Positions 27,914-36,697 of a DNA stretch of 64,000 bases are shown here, piece by piece. The position numbers were made by a program, and so were the translations under genes. This stretch comes from Polymorphobacter_B sp038225475 (GTDB lineage: Bacteria > Pseudomonadota > Alphaproteobacteria > Sphingomonadales > Sphingomonadaceae). The stretch lies in NCBI GenBank assembly GCA_038225475.1, contig JBBRRA010000006.1, positions 168,640 to 232,639 on the forward strand. The letters run 5' to 3'. Within the stretch, counting starts at the first letter, position 1. Each line of letters opens with the position of its first letter. The notes under the pieces were generated by a model, which worked only from the letters and a program-made list of their open reading frames with translations, was not told the origin of the DNA and did no database searches.

Positions 27914-28719
27914 CCGCGCTGCCGACCCGGAAGGATGAGGACTGGCGCTATAGCGACCTGACGGCGCTTGCCGAAGTTTGGCCGAGCGGCGACGCGCAGA
28001 TGCGCTCGGTCGCGGTGCCCGCAGGTGAAAGTCGCGCGCTGGCCGAGCGGCTGGCGGGCACCGACTGGCAGAACGAGCGGGTCGTGGTGACAGTCGGGGC
28101 GGGCGGCAAGCTGCACCTGAGCATTGTCCAGGCGGGCGAGCCGAGCGCGGTGACGACGCAGCTTTACACCGTCGCGGTCGCCGATGACGCGCATGCGCGC
28201 TTCGACATTTTGAACACCGGCGGCCGTTTTGGGCGGATCGCACTCGACGTAACGCTCGGCGCGCGCGCCAGTTTCGAACTTGGCGGCGTCATCCTCGGGC
28301 GCGGCGAGCAAACGCTCGAGATTGTTACCACGCTACGCCATGTCGCCCCCGGCGCGACCAGCCGCCAGACCGTACGCACCGTTGTCGATGACCGCGCCAC
28401 CGGCAGCTTCCTCGGCAAGGTGATGGTGGCGCGCGCCGGTCAGCAGACCGACGCGGCGCAGTCGGTCAAGGCGCTGTTGCTCAGCCGCTCGGCGACGGCG
28501 AATGCTAAGCCCGAGCTCGAAATCTTCGCCGATGATGTCAAATGCGCGCATGGCGCGACGGTCGGCGAACTCGACGCGCAGGCGTTGTTCTACCTCGCCA
28601 GTCGCGGGGTCGGCCCGGCGGAAGCGAAAGCGCTGCTAACCGAGGCATTCATCGGCGACGCTGGCATGCCCGAGGCAATGTTCGACGAGGCCGTGCAATG
28701 GTTGCGGGCGGCAGCATGA
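27910..28719 (+). CDS. sufD: Fe-S cluster assembly protein SufD (short form)
   Basis: SufD is the SufB paralogue in the SufBC2D scaffold. This protein has 269 residues, shorter than the 420 or so of E. coli SufD: it begins directly with LPTRKDEDWRYSDLTALAEV and has a trimmed N-terminal helical region. The beta-helix core and the C-terminal AHGATVGELDAQALFYLASRGVGPAEAKALLTEAF-like helices (seen from about residue 210) are present. Short SufD proteins of this size are usual in sphingomonads. It overlaps sufC and sufS by four bases each, so it is in the middle of the operon. Confidence 0.92.
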
Positions 28720-29921
28720 ACGCGCCGACGACATTCGTGCGCGATCACCGTACCGACTTCCCGGCGCTGGCAGATGGTTGGGCGTATCTCGATTCGGCGG
28801 CGACTGCGCAGAAGCCGCAGGTCGTTATCGACGCCATCGCGCGCGGCTATGGCACCGAATATGCGACCGTCCACCGCGGCGTCTATGCACGGTCGGCGAC
28901 GATGACCGAGCGGTTCGAGGCGGCGCGCGCCAAGGTCGCGCGCTTCATCGGCGCCCGCGCCGACGAGGTCATCTTCGTGCGGGGCGCGACCGAGGCGATC
29001 AACCTAGTGGCGAACAGCTGGGGCAACCGCCTTCAGGCCGGCGACCGCATCCTGATTTCGGCGCTTGAGCACCACAGCAACATCGTGCCGTGGCAGCTGC
29101 TGCAGGACCGCACCGGCATCGAGATCGACGTCGCGCCGCTAACAATCGACGGTCAGATCGATGTCGATGCGCTCGAAGCGATGCTGACGCCGCGCACCAA
29201 ATTGGTCGCGCTGGCGCATGTCTCGAACGTGCTGGGCAGCATTCTCGACGTGCGGCGCGTGGTGGATGCGGCGCACGCTGTCGGTGCGCTGGTGCTGATC
29301 GACGGCTGCCAGGCAGCGCCGCGGCTGGCGCTCGACATGGCGGCGCTCGACTGCGACTTTTACACCTTTTCGGGGCACAAGCTGTATGGCCCGACCGGGA
29401 TCGGCGTGCTGTGGGCGCGCGCCGAAATTCTCGCCGACATGCCGCCTTGGCAGGGTGGCGGCGCAATGATCGAAACCGTGACGTTCGAACGCTCGACCTA
29501 TGCGCCCCCGCCGGCGCGGTTCGAGGCTGGCACGCCGCATATCGTCGGCGCGGTGGGGTTGGCTGCGGCGATCGACTATGTCGAGACGATCGGGGTCGCG
29601 GCGATCGATGCGCACGAGCGTCTTTTGGTGAACACCGCGCGCGAAGCGCTTTCGGCGTTCAATTCGGTGACGCTGTTCGGGCCCGCCGATTCGGCTGGCA
29701 TCCTGAGTTTCGCGCTCAAGGGGGTGCATCCGCACGACATCGGCACCATCTTGGACGAGAGCGGCGTGGCGATCCGCGCCGGGCATCACTGCGCGCAGCC
29801 GCTGATGCACTTGCTTGGGGTTCCAGCGACTGCGCGCGCGAGTTTTGCGGTGTACAACACGCTCGACGATGTCGCGCGGCTGGTCGACGGCATGAAGCGC
29901 GTAACGAGGATTTTCGGATGA
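28716..29921 (+). CDS. sufS: Cysteine desulfurase SufS
   Basis: SufS takes sulfur from L-cysteine, using pyridoxal phosphate, and delivers it to the Suf scaffold. The protein has 401 residues from ATG 28716, which overlaps the sufD stop; the longer frame to the left is a shadow. Family motifs are YLDSAATAQKPQVVIDAI, ATVHRGVYARSA, the PLP lysine Lys222 in FSGHKLYGPTGIGVLW, and the active-site cysteine Cys359 in RAGHHCAQPLM, typical of group II desulfurases. No SufE gene is seen in the operon, so sulfur transfer relies on one elsewhere or on SufU/SufE-independent transfer. Confidence 0.95.
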   Translation: MNAPTTFVRDHRTDFPALADGWAYLDSAATAQKPQVVIDAIARGYGTEYATVHRGVYARSATMTERFEAARAKVARFIGARADEVIFVRGATEAINLVANSWGNRLQAGDRILISALEHHSNIVPWQLLQDRTGIEIDVAPLTIDGQIDVDALEAMLTPRTKLVALAHVSNVLGSILDVRRVVDAAHAVGALVLIDGCQAAPRLALDMAALDCDFYTFSGHKLYGPTGIGVLWARAEILADMPPWQGGGAMIETVTFERSTYAPPPARFEAGTPHIVGAVGLAAAIDYVETIGVAAIDAHERLLVNTAREALSAFNSVTLFGPADSAGILSFALKGVHPHDIGTILDESGVAIRAGHHCAQPLMHLLGVPATARASFAVYNTLDDVARLVDGMKRVTRIFG

Positions 29922-30364
29922 ACGAGCGCAGTTTTAGCGTTGAGGAAGTCGATGAGGCCCCCGTTGTGCCGAAAGCACCGCCGGTCGGCAGCACCCGTGC
30001 GCCGGACTATCTCGAAGGTTTCCTCAACGAAAAGCCCGCAACGGTCGCCGCCGATGCTCCGGGCGGCGAGCTGTACGAGCGCGTCATCGCCGCGCTGCGC
30101 GATATCTTCGACCCCGAGATTCCGGTCAATATCTATGATCTCGGCCTGATTTACGGCGTCGATATCGAGGACGATCACGTGACCGTCGCGCTGACGCTGA
30201 CCACGCCGCATTGCCCCGTCGCTGAATCGATGCCGGGCGAAGTCGAATTGCGCGTTGGCGCGGTGCCGGGCGTCGGCTCGGCCGAAGTCAATCTGGTCTG
30301 GGATCCACCATGGGACCCGGGCAAGATGTCGGACGAAGCCAAGCTCGAACTGGGGATGCTGTGA
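29918..30364 (+). CDS. sufT: SUF system MIP18-like protein SufT
   Basis: This 148-residue protein belongs to the DUF59/MIP18 family and matches the SUF-associated form (TIGR02945), which helps mature Fe-S proteins. ATG 29918 overlaps the sufS stop. A variable, proline-rich N-terminal 50 residues precede the conserved domain, where ALRDIFDPEIPVNIYDLGLI and LTLTTPHCPVAESMPGEVE are diagnostic; the Cys in TTPHCP is the conserved family residue. The C-terminal NLVWDPPWDPGKMSDEAKLE is standard. The next gene starts on its last base, which points to coupling with the A-type carrier. Confidence 0.93.
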   Translation: MNERSFSVEEVDEAPVVPKAPPVGSTRAPDYLEGFLNEKPATVAADAPGGELYERVIAALRDIFDPEIPVNIYDLGLIYGVDIEDDHVTVALTLTTPHCPVAESMPGEVELRVGAVPGVGSAEVNLVWDPPWDPGKMSDEAKLELGML

Positions 30365-30738
30365 TGGCGACGATCATCGCCCCATCGCCGCCGGTGCGCC
30401 GCCCGCGCCCGGCGCCGATTACCGTCACGCCGAACGCTGCGGCGCGCATCGCCGACCTGATCGCCAAGGCTCTCGAGCCGGCGGCGGGGGTGCGGCTGAC
30501 GACGCCAAAGCGCGGCTGTTCGGGGCTCGCCTATTCGCTCAGCTATGTCACTGCACCCGCGCCCGGCGACGAGGCGGTGCCGACGCCGGGCGGCATGCTG
30601 TTCGTTGACGGCGGCTCGCTGATGTATCTGATCGGCTCGGAGATGGACTGGCAGGAAGACGATTTCGCCGCCGGTTTCGTCTTTACCAACCCCAACTCGA
30701 AGGGGAGTTGCGGGTGCGGCGAAAGCTTTACGGTCTGA
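30364..30738 (+). CDS. sufA: A-type iron-sulfur carrier SufA/ErpA-like
   Basis: This 124-residue protein is an A-type carrier (IscA/SufA/ErpA family), which passes clusters from the scaffold to target proteins. ATG 30364 shares its first base with the sufT stop. The three cluster ligands are present: KRGCSGLAYSL for the first cysteine, and CGC in SKGSCGCGESF at the C terminus. The PITVTPNAAARIADLI start of the fold is normal. An N-terminal Pro/Arg-rich extension of about 18 residues is slightly unusual. The final codons overlap a small lipoprotein gene. Confidence 0.92.
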   Translation: MATIIAPSPPVRRPRPAPITVTPNAAARIADLIAKALEPAAGVRLTTPKRGCSGLAYSLSYVTAPAPGDEAVPTPGGMLFVDGGSLMYLIGSEMDWQEDDFAAGFVFTNPNSKGSCGCGESFTV

Positions 30739-30947
30739 TTTTGCCACTGACGCTCGGAGGCTGTCTTGCGCAGGCAGCAATCGATGTCGTGACGTTGCCG
30801 GTCAAGGTCGTCGGCAAAGGCATCGACGCGGTGTACGTCAGCCAAGCCGACCGCGACCGGGCGCGCGGCAAGCGCGAGCGCAAGGCCGAGGAAAAAGCGG
30901 TAAAGGATGCGCGCAAGGCCGAACGCGACGCGGCGCGCAGCCGGTAA
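30714..30947 (+). CDS. Small predicted lipoprotein at the end of the suf operon
   Basis: This 77-residue protein starts at GTG 30714, six bases after an AGGGGAG site (30701-30707) and inside the last codons of sufA. It has a lipoprotein-type signal (RRKLYGLILPLTLGGC) with the lipidated Cys at residue 17, then VVTLPVKVVGKGIDAVYVSQ, and a highly charged Lys/Arg/Glu/Ala-rich C-terminal half that looks like a single long helix or coiled coil. No family is recognised. It is the second lipoprotein gene in this operon. It ends six bases before the convergent sixA gene. Confidence 0.65.
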   Translation: MRRKLYGLILPLTLGGCLAQAAIDVVTLPVKVVGKGIDAVYVSQADRDRARGKRERKAEEKAVKDARKAERDAARSR

Positions 30948-30953
30948 CCGGCG

Positions 30954-31487
30954 TCAGTCGTCGGGCCCGAGCGTCGGATCGAGATCGCGCGGGCGGATGA
31001 AGTGGCGGAGCGTTGCGCTGCTTTCGGTGACGTCGGCCCAGCGCGCGACCGGCACGTCGAGAATGGCAACCGTCGCTGTCGGATATTTGACTTCCGCCTC
31101 GGCGCGCAGCGGATCGGCAGGCGGCGTCAACAGCAGCAGCAAATCCTCAAGCCCCGGATTATGGCCGATCAACATCGCTGTCGCAGCGGCATCGTCGAAG
31201 TGCTGGACCAGTTCGAGCAGCGTTGCTGCCGACGCGAGGTAGATCCGCGAATCGAACAACGGCGCGAGGGTGCGGTCAAGCCCGTCTTCAATGCCTTCGA
31301 TTGTCTGGCGAACACGCAGTGCGGGCGACGCGGCAATATGATCGAAGGCGGCGTCATGCTCGCGCAGCCAGCGCCCCATTCGCGCCGCGGCGCGCCGCCC
31401 GCGACCGTTGAGCGGGCGGTCGAAATCACGCTCGACGGGATCGTCCCAGGCGGATTTGGCATGGCGCAGCAGCGTCAGCGTTTTCAA
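30954..31487 (-). CDS. SixA-type histidine phosphatase
   Basis: This 177-residue protein is a small histidine phosphatase of the SixA type, which removes phosphate from histidine phosphotransfer domains or other substrates. I start it at TTG 31487, directly before the catalytic KTLTLLRHAKSAWDD; the TTG overlaps the stop of the upstream helicase gene (TTGA), and the longer frame lies inside that gene. The phosphohistidine is His in LLRHAK, and the second catalytic His is in LIGHNPGLEDLLLLL. PLNGRGRRAAARMGRWL is the helix that follows the active site. It is coupled to the helicase gene, but no common function is evident. Confidence 0.88.
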   Translation of the reverse strand: MKTLTLLRHAKSAWDDPVERDFDRPLNGRGRRAAARMGRWLREHDAAFDHIAASPALRVRQTIEGIEDGLDRTLAPLFDSRIYLASAATLLELVQHFDDAAATAMLIGHNPGLEDLLLLLTPPADPLRAEAEVKYPTATVAILDVPVARWADVTESSATLRHFIRPRDLDPTLGPDD

Positions 31488-34270
31488 GCAGGCGGGCCTT
31501 TCGTGGCGTCGCGCGCACCATGCGTCGGCACGGGCGCGTTGTAAAAGGGCGATGTTACAGGCGGTGGTGCGCCGTTGCATTGCGCCGCCACCGCCGTCAC
31601 CGCAGCATCGATGCCGAGGCGTTCGATGCGCGTGCCGGGGGGGAACGCGCACAGCAGCCGTGACGGCACCGCTGGTCCGATCAACACAAACGTGCCGCGG
31701 TCGCTGGCGCGGCGGATCAACCGCCCGAACGCCTGCGCCAGCCGACCGGTGGTGACAAGATCGTCATAGGCCGTGCCGCCGAAAGCCGCCCGCCGTGCCG
31801 CGTGGAGGACGGTGGGTCGTGGCCAAGGCACGCCCTCCATCACAACCAGCCGAAGCGAATCGCCGGGAACATCGACACCGTCGCGCAGCGCGTCGGTGCC
31901 AAGCAGCGACGCGTTGGGTTCGGCGCGGAAAATATCGACCAGCGTGCCGGTGTCGATCGGATCGACATGCTGCGCGTAAAGCGGCAGTCCCTGCGCGGCG
32001 AGGCTGTCGGCAATCCGTGCCTGAACCGCACGCAACCGCGCAATCGCGGTGAACAGTCCGAGCGTGCCGCCGCCCGCTGCCTCGATCAACCGGCGGTAGG
32101 CGACGCTCAGCGCCGCAATATCGCCGCGCTTGATGTCGGTGACGATGAGCACCTGCGCGTTGTTTGCATAGTCGAACGGACTATCGACGGCAAAGCGCGT
32201 CGGTGGCAGCGCAAGGTGCGTGACGCCAGTCCGCAGCTCCGAATCGCGCCAGTCGGCGTTGGCGTCGGCCTCGGCGCTGGCGCGGCGCGACCGCAACGTT
32301 GCCGACGTCACCAGCACGCCGTGCGCAGGTTCGAACACCGCTTTGGCCAACGGGCGCGTCGGGTCGAGCCAGTGGCGGTGGACGCCGACATCGAGCTCGC
32401 GCCCCTCGACGCGCGTGACCGCGAACCAGTCGATGAAATCGGGGTCGGCGGGCCCGCCCAGCCGCGCGAGCAACTGCCCCCATGCCGCAAGTTCCTGCCC
32501 GCGCAGCCGCAGTCCCGCGGCTGCGCCTTCGACGCGCGCGCGGGCGGCGCCGTCGAGCCAATCGGGGGCATCGTCGAGCACCGCAACCAGCCGCGCCTCC
32601 AAGGCGGCGAGCGGCCGGGCCAGGGTCTCCAACGCGAGCGCGGCGGCTGCGGCAGCCTCGATCACCGGAGCCTCGACTTCGGCGACTTCGGTTTCGAGGC
32701 TGTAGCCGGTTTCGCTGCCGGTTGCGCGAGCATGGACCTGCGCACGGGCGGCGGCGAGCAGCAGCTCGACCGGCCCTATTGCTTCACCCACGACCAATCG
32801 CCCGCCCCAGCCGTCCGAAGGCAGCGCCTTCGCGGCGCGCACCGCTGCATCGAGCGCAAGCGCCCCCGCCTCGTCATAGCTGACCAGATCCGACAGGCGC
32901 GCGCTCAGGCCACGACGGCGGCCGCGCGCGGCGCGTTCCGGGCCGAGAATCCAGCGCCGCAGCTCGATCGCCTCGCCGCCGGTCAGTTCGACCGCAAACG
33001 TCGAATCGGCGGCGTCGAACAACTGATGCCCTTCGTCGAAAACGATGCGTGTCAGCGCCTGCCCCTCGGCGCGCCCGCGCACCGCATTCAACATGACCAG
33101 CGCATGATTGGCGATCACGAGGTCGGCTCCGGCGCTGGCGCGGGCGCTGCGTTCGATGAAGCAGGTCCGGTAATGCGGGCATCCGGCATAGACGCATTCG
33201 CCGCGCCGGTCGGTAAGGCCTGCGACCGCGGCGCGCCCGAACAGCGTTGCGAGCCAGCCGGGCAGGTCGCCGCCGACCATGTCGCCGTCGCGGCTATATT
33301 CGGCCCAGCGCGCCGCGAGTTGCGCAAAGATTGCCGCGCGTCCGCCAAAGCCGCCCTGCAGCGCATCTTCGAGGTTGAGCAGGCACAGATAGTTTTCGCG
33401 GCCCTTGCGGACGACGACCTTCGCGCGCTTGGTCGCGGCATCGGGATAGACGCGCGCCGTTTCATGGTCGAGCTGACGTTGCAGCGCCTTGGTGTAGGTC
33501 GAAAGCCAGACCGTACCTCCGGCGGTTTCGGCCCAAAGGGCGGCAGGCGCGAGATAACCAAGCGTCTTGCCGATTCCCGTTCCGGCTTCGGCGAGCGCCA
33601 CATTGGGCGCGCTCGCCATGCTGCGCGGCCGAAACGCATGGGCTGCTGCGTGCGCATAGGCGCGCTGACCGTCACGCCGTTCTGCATCGGCACGCAGCAG
33701 CCGGTCTAGTCGGGCGTCGACCGCAGCATCGGGCAGCGCGACATCGCGCGGCTTGGGTCGCGGCGCGACCTCCTCCCATTTCGGTAATGTCGTAAACAGC
33801 GTGCGCTCGGCGCGGGGCGGGGCGGGAATGCGCCGGACGACTTCGCCCGCCCAGCTCCAGCGCAGCCTTTGCAGGGTTTGCGCAATCTGGAAGGCACCAT
33901 GCCGTTCGGGCCAGCCGGGTTCGCTGAGCGTTGTCAACAGGCGCCCGGCAACCGCGATCAGGAAGCACGCCTCGGCGCTGCCCTCGCCCGGCTGCGGCAG
34001 ACCGAGCGCGGCGGCAAGCCCGCGCGCCGTCGGCACCGCAAAGCGCGCCGGATGAACGAAGGCGAACAATTCGAGCAGGTCGAGCCCGGCGACTTCAGGC
34101 AGCCCCAGCCGGCTCGCGGTTACCAGTGCACCGAGCAGGATCAGCGGCTCGTCCGCAGCGGCGCGCACGGCCGCACCCCGCGAAACGGTTGCAACGCCGC
34201 CATCGGCATCGGCAATCCAGATGCCACCATGGTTTGCGACCAGCGCGCGGTATGGCAAGGGGGAGTTCAT
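31484..34270 (-). CDS. DinG/XPD-like Fe-S ATP-dependent DNA helicase
   Basis: This 928-residue superfamily 2 helicase belongs to the Rad3/DinG branch. It is started at ATG 34270 (NSPLPYRALVANHGG), because the 40 codons upstream overlap the divergent lysK promoter region. An unusual N-terminal domain of about 200 residues precedes the helicase core. Walker A is AEAGTGIGKTLGYLAP, Walker B is VFDEGHQLF (DEGH box). Four cysteines between them (NYLC, then GECVYAGCPHYRTC) match the Fe-S cluster domain of DinG/XPD. Late motifs include LLGTDALRDGVDVPG and AFGRLIRRASDRG. It likely unwinds 5'-3' DNA in repair or replication-conflict removal. Its stop overlaps sixA. Confidence 0.92.
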   Translation of the reverse strand: MNSPLPYRALVANHGGIWIADADGGVATVSRGAAVRAAADEPLILLGALVTASRLGLPEVAGLDLLELFAFVHPARFAVPTARGLAAALGLPQPGEGSAEACFLIAVAGRLLTTLSEPGWPERHGAFQIAQTLQRLRWSWAGEVVRRIPAPPRAERTLFTTLPKWEEVAPRPKPRDVALPDAAVDARLDRLLRADAERRDGQRAYAHAAAHAFRPRSMASAPNVALAEAGTGIGKTLGYLAPAALWAETAGGTVWLSTYTKALQRQLDHETARVYPDAATKRAKVVVRKGRENYLCLLNLEDALQGGFGGRAAIFAQLAARWAEYSRDGDMVGGDLPGWLATLFGRAAVAGLTDRRGECVYAGCPHYRTCFIERSARASAGADLVIANHALVMLNAVRGRAEGQALTRIVFDEGHQLFDAADSTFAVELTGGEAIELRRWILGPERAARGRRRGLSARLSDLVSYDEAGALALDAAVRAAKALPSDGWGGRLVVGEAIGPVELLLAAARAQVHARATGSETGYSLETEVAEVEAPVIEAAAAAALALETLARPLAALEARLVAVLDDAPDWLDGAARARVEGAAAGLRLRGQELAAWGQLLARLGGPADPDFIDWFAVTRVEGRELDVGVHRHWLDPTRPLAKAVFEPAHGVLVTSATLRSRRASAEADANADWRDSELRTGVTHLALPPTRFAVDSPFDYANNAQVLIVTDIKRGDIAALSVAYRRLIEAAGGGTLGLFTAIARLRAVQARIADSLAAQGLPLYAQHVDPIDTGTLVDIFRAEPNASLLGTDALRDGVDVPGDSLRLVVMEGVPWPRPTVLHAARRAAFGGTAYDDLVTTGRLAQAFGRLIRRASDRGTFVLIGPAVPSRLLCAFPPGTRIERLGIDAAVTAVAAQCNGAPPPVTSPFYNAPVPTHGARDATKGPPA

Positions 34271-34328
34271 GGTGTGCCGACTATACTGGGGTTGCCCGTG
34301 AACAAAACCGAAACCGGGGGATGACCGA

Positions 34329-35882
34329 GTGACCGATTTGCGCGCCGCAGCGCTGGCATCCAAGGCGTGGCCGTTCGAGGAAGCGCGCAAGCTGCTCGCC
34401 CGGCCGGGAAACGGACCGGTGGTGTTCGAAACCGGCTATGGCCCGTCGGGGCTGCCGCACATCGGTACCTTTGGCGAGGTGGTGCGGACGACGATGGTAC
34501 GCCGGGCCTTCGAAGCGATGTCCGACCGCCCGACGCGGCTGATCGCGTTTTCGGATGATATGGACGGGTTTCGCAAGGTGCCACCCGGGCTGCCGCAACA
34601 GGATATGCTGGCGAAGCATCTCGGGCTGCCGCTGACCCGGGTCCCCGACCCGTTCGGTACCCATGCGAGTTTCGGCGCGCACAATAACGCGCGGCTGCAG
34701 GCGTTTCTGGATCAGTTCGGCTTTGACTATGAATTCCTGTCGTCGACCGAATGCTATGCGTCGGGACGGTTCGACACTGCCCTGCGCGCGGTGCTCGAAC
34801 ATTATGACGCGGTGATCGATGTTATCCTGCCGACGCTCGGCCCCGACCGGCGCGCGACCTATTCACCGTTCCTGCCGATATGCCCGACCACGGGACAAGT
34901 GCTGCAGGTGCCGTTGACCGCGCGCGACGTTGCTGCCGGCACGATCAGCTATGTAGATCCGGCGACCGGCGCGAGCGTGACGGTGCCGGTGACCGGCGGT
35001 CACATCAAATTGCAGTGGAAGGTCGATTGGGGGATGCGCTGGCTCGCACTCGGCGTCGACTATGAGATGGCGGGCAAGGACCTGATCGATTCGGTAACGC
35101 TGTCGAGCCGGGTCGAGCGCATTCTCGGTGGCGAGCCGCCGGCGGGGTTCAACTATGAATTGTTCCTCGATGCCGAGGGCAGCAAGATTTCGAAGACCAA
35201 GGGCAATGGCCTGACCATCGAGCAATGGCTGCACTATGGCTCGCCCGAAAGCCTCGCATTTTACATGTACGCCAACCCGCGCAAGGCAAAGCGGCTGCAT
35301 TTCGACGTTATCCCCAAGGCGATCGACGAATATTACAGCTTCATCGAAGCGTTTCCCAAGCAGGCGATCGAGCAGCAGCTCGGCAATCCGGTCTGGCATA
35401 TCCACGGTGGCCAGCCGCCCGCGCCCGACCTGCCGCTCAGTTTCGGCTTGTTGCTCAACCTTGTGACGGTCGCCGGAACAAGCGATCCGGGCGTATTGTG
35501 GGGCTATGTCGCGCGGTCGTTTCCGGGCACGAGCGCCGTCACGCACCCCGAAATCGACAAGCTGGTGCACTATGCCATCGCCTATGCGCGCGACTTCGTC
35601 GTGCCCGGGCTGGCGCGGCGCAAGCCCGATGCGCGCGAAGCCGCAGCGCTCGCCGACCTCGACGCCCGGCTCGCCGCGCTCGGACCCGATGCCGATGCCG
35701 AGGCGTTTCAAACCGAAGTGTACGAGGCCGGTAAGGCAGCGGGTTTCGAACCGCTGCGCGACTGGTTCAAGGCGCTGTACGAGACGCTGCTCGGGACTTC
35801 TCAAGGTCCGCGGATGGGGTCGTTCATCAAACTTTTTGGCCTCGCGGAGACGCGGGCTTTGATTGCGGAGACGTTGACGTGA
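34329..35882 (+). CDS. lysK: Lysine--tRNA ligase, class I
   Basis: This 517-residue enzyme charges tRNA-Lys and belongs to the class I lysyl-tRNA synthetases, found in archaea and alphaproteobacteria, unrelated to the class II LysS of most bacteria. The HIGH-like motif is GPSGLPHIGTFGEV and the KMSKS-like motif is KISKTKGNG. VDWGMRWLALGVDYEMAGKD is another family segment. The start is GTG 34329, eight bases after a GGGGG run at 34316-34320; a nearby ATG at 34321 is out of frame. It is divergent from the helicase gene with 58 bases between starts and overlaps the downstream exported protein (GTGA). Confidence 0.95.
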   Translation: MTDLRAAALASKAWPFEEARKLLARPGNGPVVFETGYGPSGLPHIGTFGEVVRTTMVRRAFEAMSDRPTRLIAFSDDMDGFRKVPPGLPQQDMLAKHLGLPLTRVPDPFGTHASFGAHNNARLQAFLDQFGFDYEFLSSTECYASGRFDTALRAVLEHYDAVIDVILPTLGPDRRATYSPFLPICPTTGQVLQVPLTARDVAAGTISYVDPATGASVTVPVTGGHIKLQWKVDWGMRWLALGVDYEMAGKDLIDSVTLSSRVERILGGEPPAGFNYELFLDAEGSKISKTKGNGLTIEQWLHYGSPESLAFYMYANPRKAKRLHFDVIPKAIDEYYSFIEAFPKQAIEQQLGNPVWHIHGGQPPAPDLPLSFGLLLNLVTVAGTSDPGVLWGYVARSFPGTSAVTHPEIDKLVHYAIAYARDFVVPGLARRKPDAREAAALADLDARLAALGPDADAEAFQTEVYEAGKAAGFEPLRDWFKALYETLLGTSQGPRMGSFIKLFGLAETRALIAETLT

Positions 35883-36637
35883 AAAAGTATGTAGTTGCGT
35901 TATTGCTTTCGGTGAGCGCGCAGGCAGCGTCGGCAACGGCGCTCGATCAGTTCAGGGACGGCCATTTCGCCGAGGCGGCGACGGCGGGGCGAAGCGAGGC
36001 GACGGCGGCGTCGCTGATCCTCGCCGGGCGTTCGACGCTGACGATTGCCGGATTCGAAACGCGCGACAAAGCCAAGGCGGCAGCATTGATCGACGCTGCG
36101 GCGCGCGATTTCGATGCGGCTCTCGCCAAGGCGCCGTCGAACAACGAGGCGCTGCTGCAAAAGGCCATGGCGATCGGCTATCGCGCCAAGCTGAGCAAGT
36201 CGCCCGGCCTCGCCAAGGAAACGCGCCAGTTGATGGAAGCGGCCGTGACGCGCGAACCCAATAACGGGCTTGCTTGGGCTTCGGTCGCGGGTTGGCACGC
36301 CGGGGCCATTTCGACCCTCGGCAAGTTCATTGCGGGCACCGTGCTCGGGGCCAACCTTGGCACGGCGATCAAAGACTTCGAGACCGCGCTTGCCAAGGAC
36401 CCGCGCAATCCGGTGCACCGGGTATTTTATGCGCTCACACTGCTCGACCTCGATTCCGACAATGCCGCGCGCGCCGCAGCGTTGCTGCGTGAAGCCGACA
36501 AATTGCCCGCGCGCGACGGCTATGAGGCCATTCTAAAGCGCGGCAGCGCGCAGGTGCTGCCGCTGCTGGATCGCGGTGACGTCAAGGCCGCGCGGCTTGC
36601 CGCCCGCCGATTGCTGCCGTTCGGTACGCTCGCCTGA
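35879..36637 (+). CDS. Exported TPR-like protein of unknown function
   Basis: This 252-residue protein starts at GTG 35879, overlapping the lysK stop. It has a Sec signal peptide (KKYVVALLLSVSAQAASATA) and a helical, alanine-rich body with degenerate tetratricopeptide-like repeats: RDFDAALAKAPSNNEALLQKA, MEAAVTREPNNGLAWASVAG and KDFETALAKDPRNPVHRVFY each show the pattern of paired helices ending in a proline-asparagine turn. It should be periplasmic and mediate protein contacts. I recognise no more specific family. Coupling to lysK looks accidental, or reflects shared transcription. A GC-rich hairpin follows the stop. Confidence 0.75.
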   Translation: MKKYVVALLLSVSAQAASATALDQFRDGHFAEAATAGRSEATAASLILAGRSTLTIAGFETRDKAKAAALIDAAARDFDAALAKAPSNNEALLQKAMAIGYRAKLSKSPGLAKETRQLMEAAVTREPNNGLAWASVAGWHAGAISTLGKFIAGTVLGANLGTAIKDFETALAKDPRNPVHRVFYALTLLDLDSDNAARAAALLREADKLPARDGYEAILKRGSAQVLPLLDRGDVKAARLAARRLLPFGTLA

Positions 36638-36640
36638 AAT

Positions 36641-36665
36641 CCGGGGGCGGTGGTGGGCCGCCCCC
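36641..36665 (+). terminator. GC-rich hairpin after the TPR-like gene
   Basis: CGGGGGCGG and CCGCCCCCG form a perfect nine-base-pair stem with a seven-base loop just past the stop. The following bases are TCTCG, not a T-run, so termination may be only partial or Rho-assisted. The convergent amidohydrolase gene ends 33 bases further on. Confidence 0.5.
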
Positions 36666-36697
36666 GTCTCGAGCAGCGGCCAGCCTAACGTCGCCTG

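Noticed and set aside
31802..33709. Open frame of 635 codons on the plus strand across the helicase gene
   Set aside because: Antisense shadow of the helicase; composition is not protein-like and no family is recognised.
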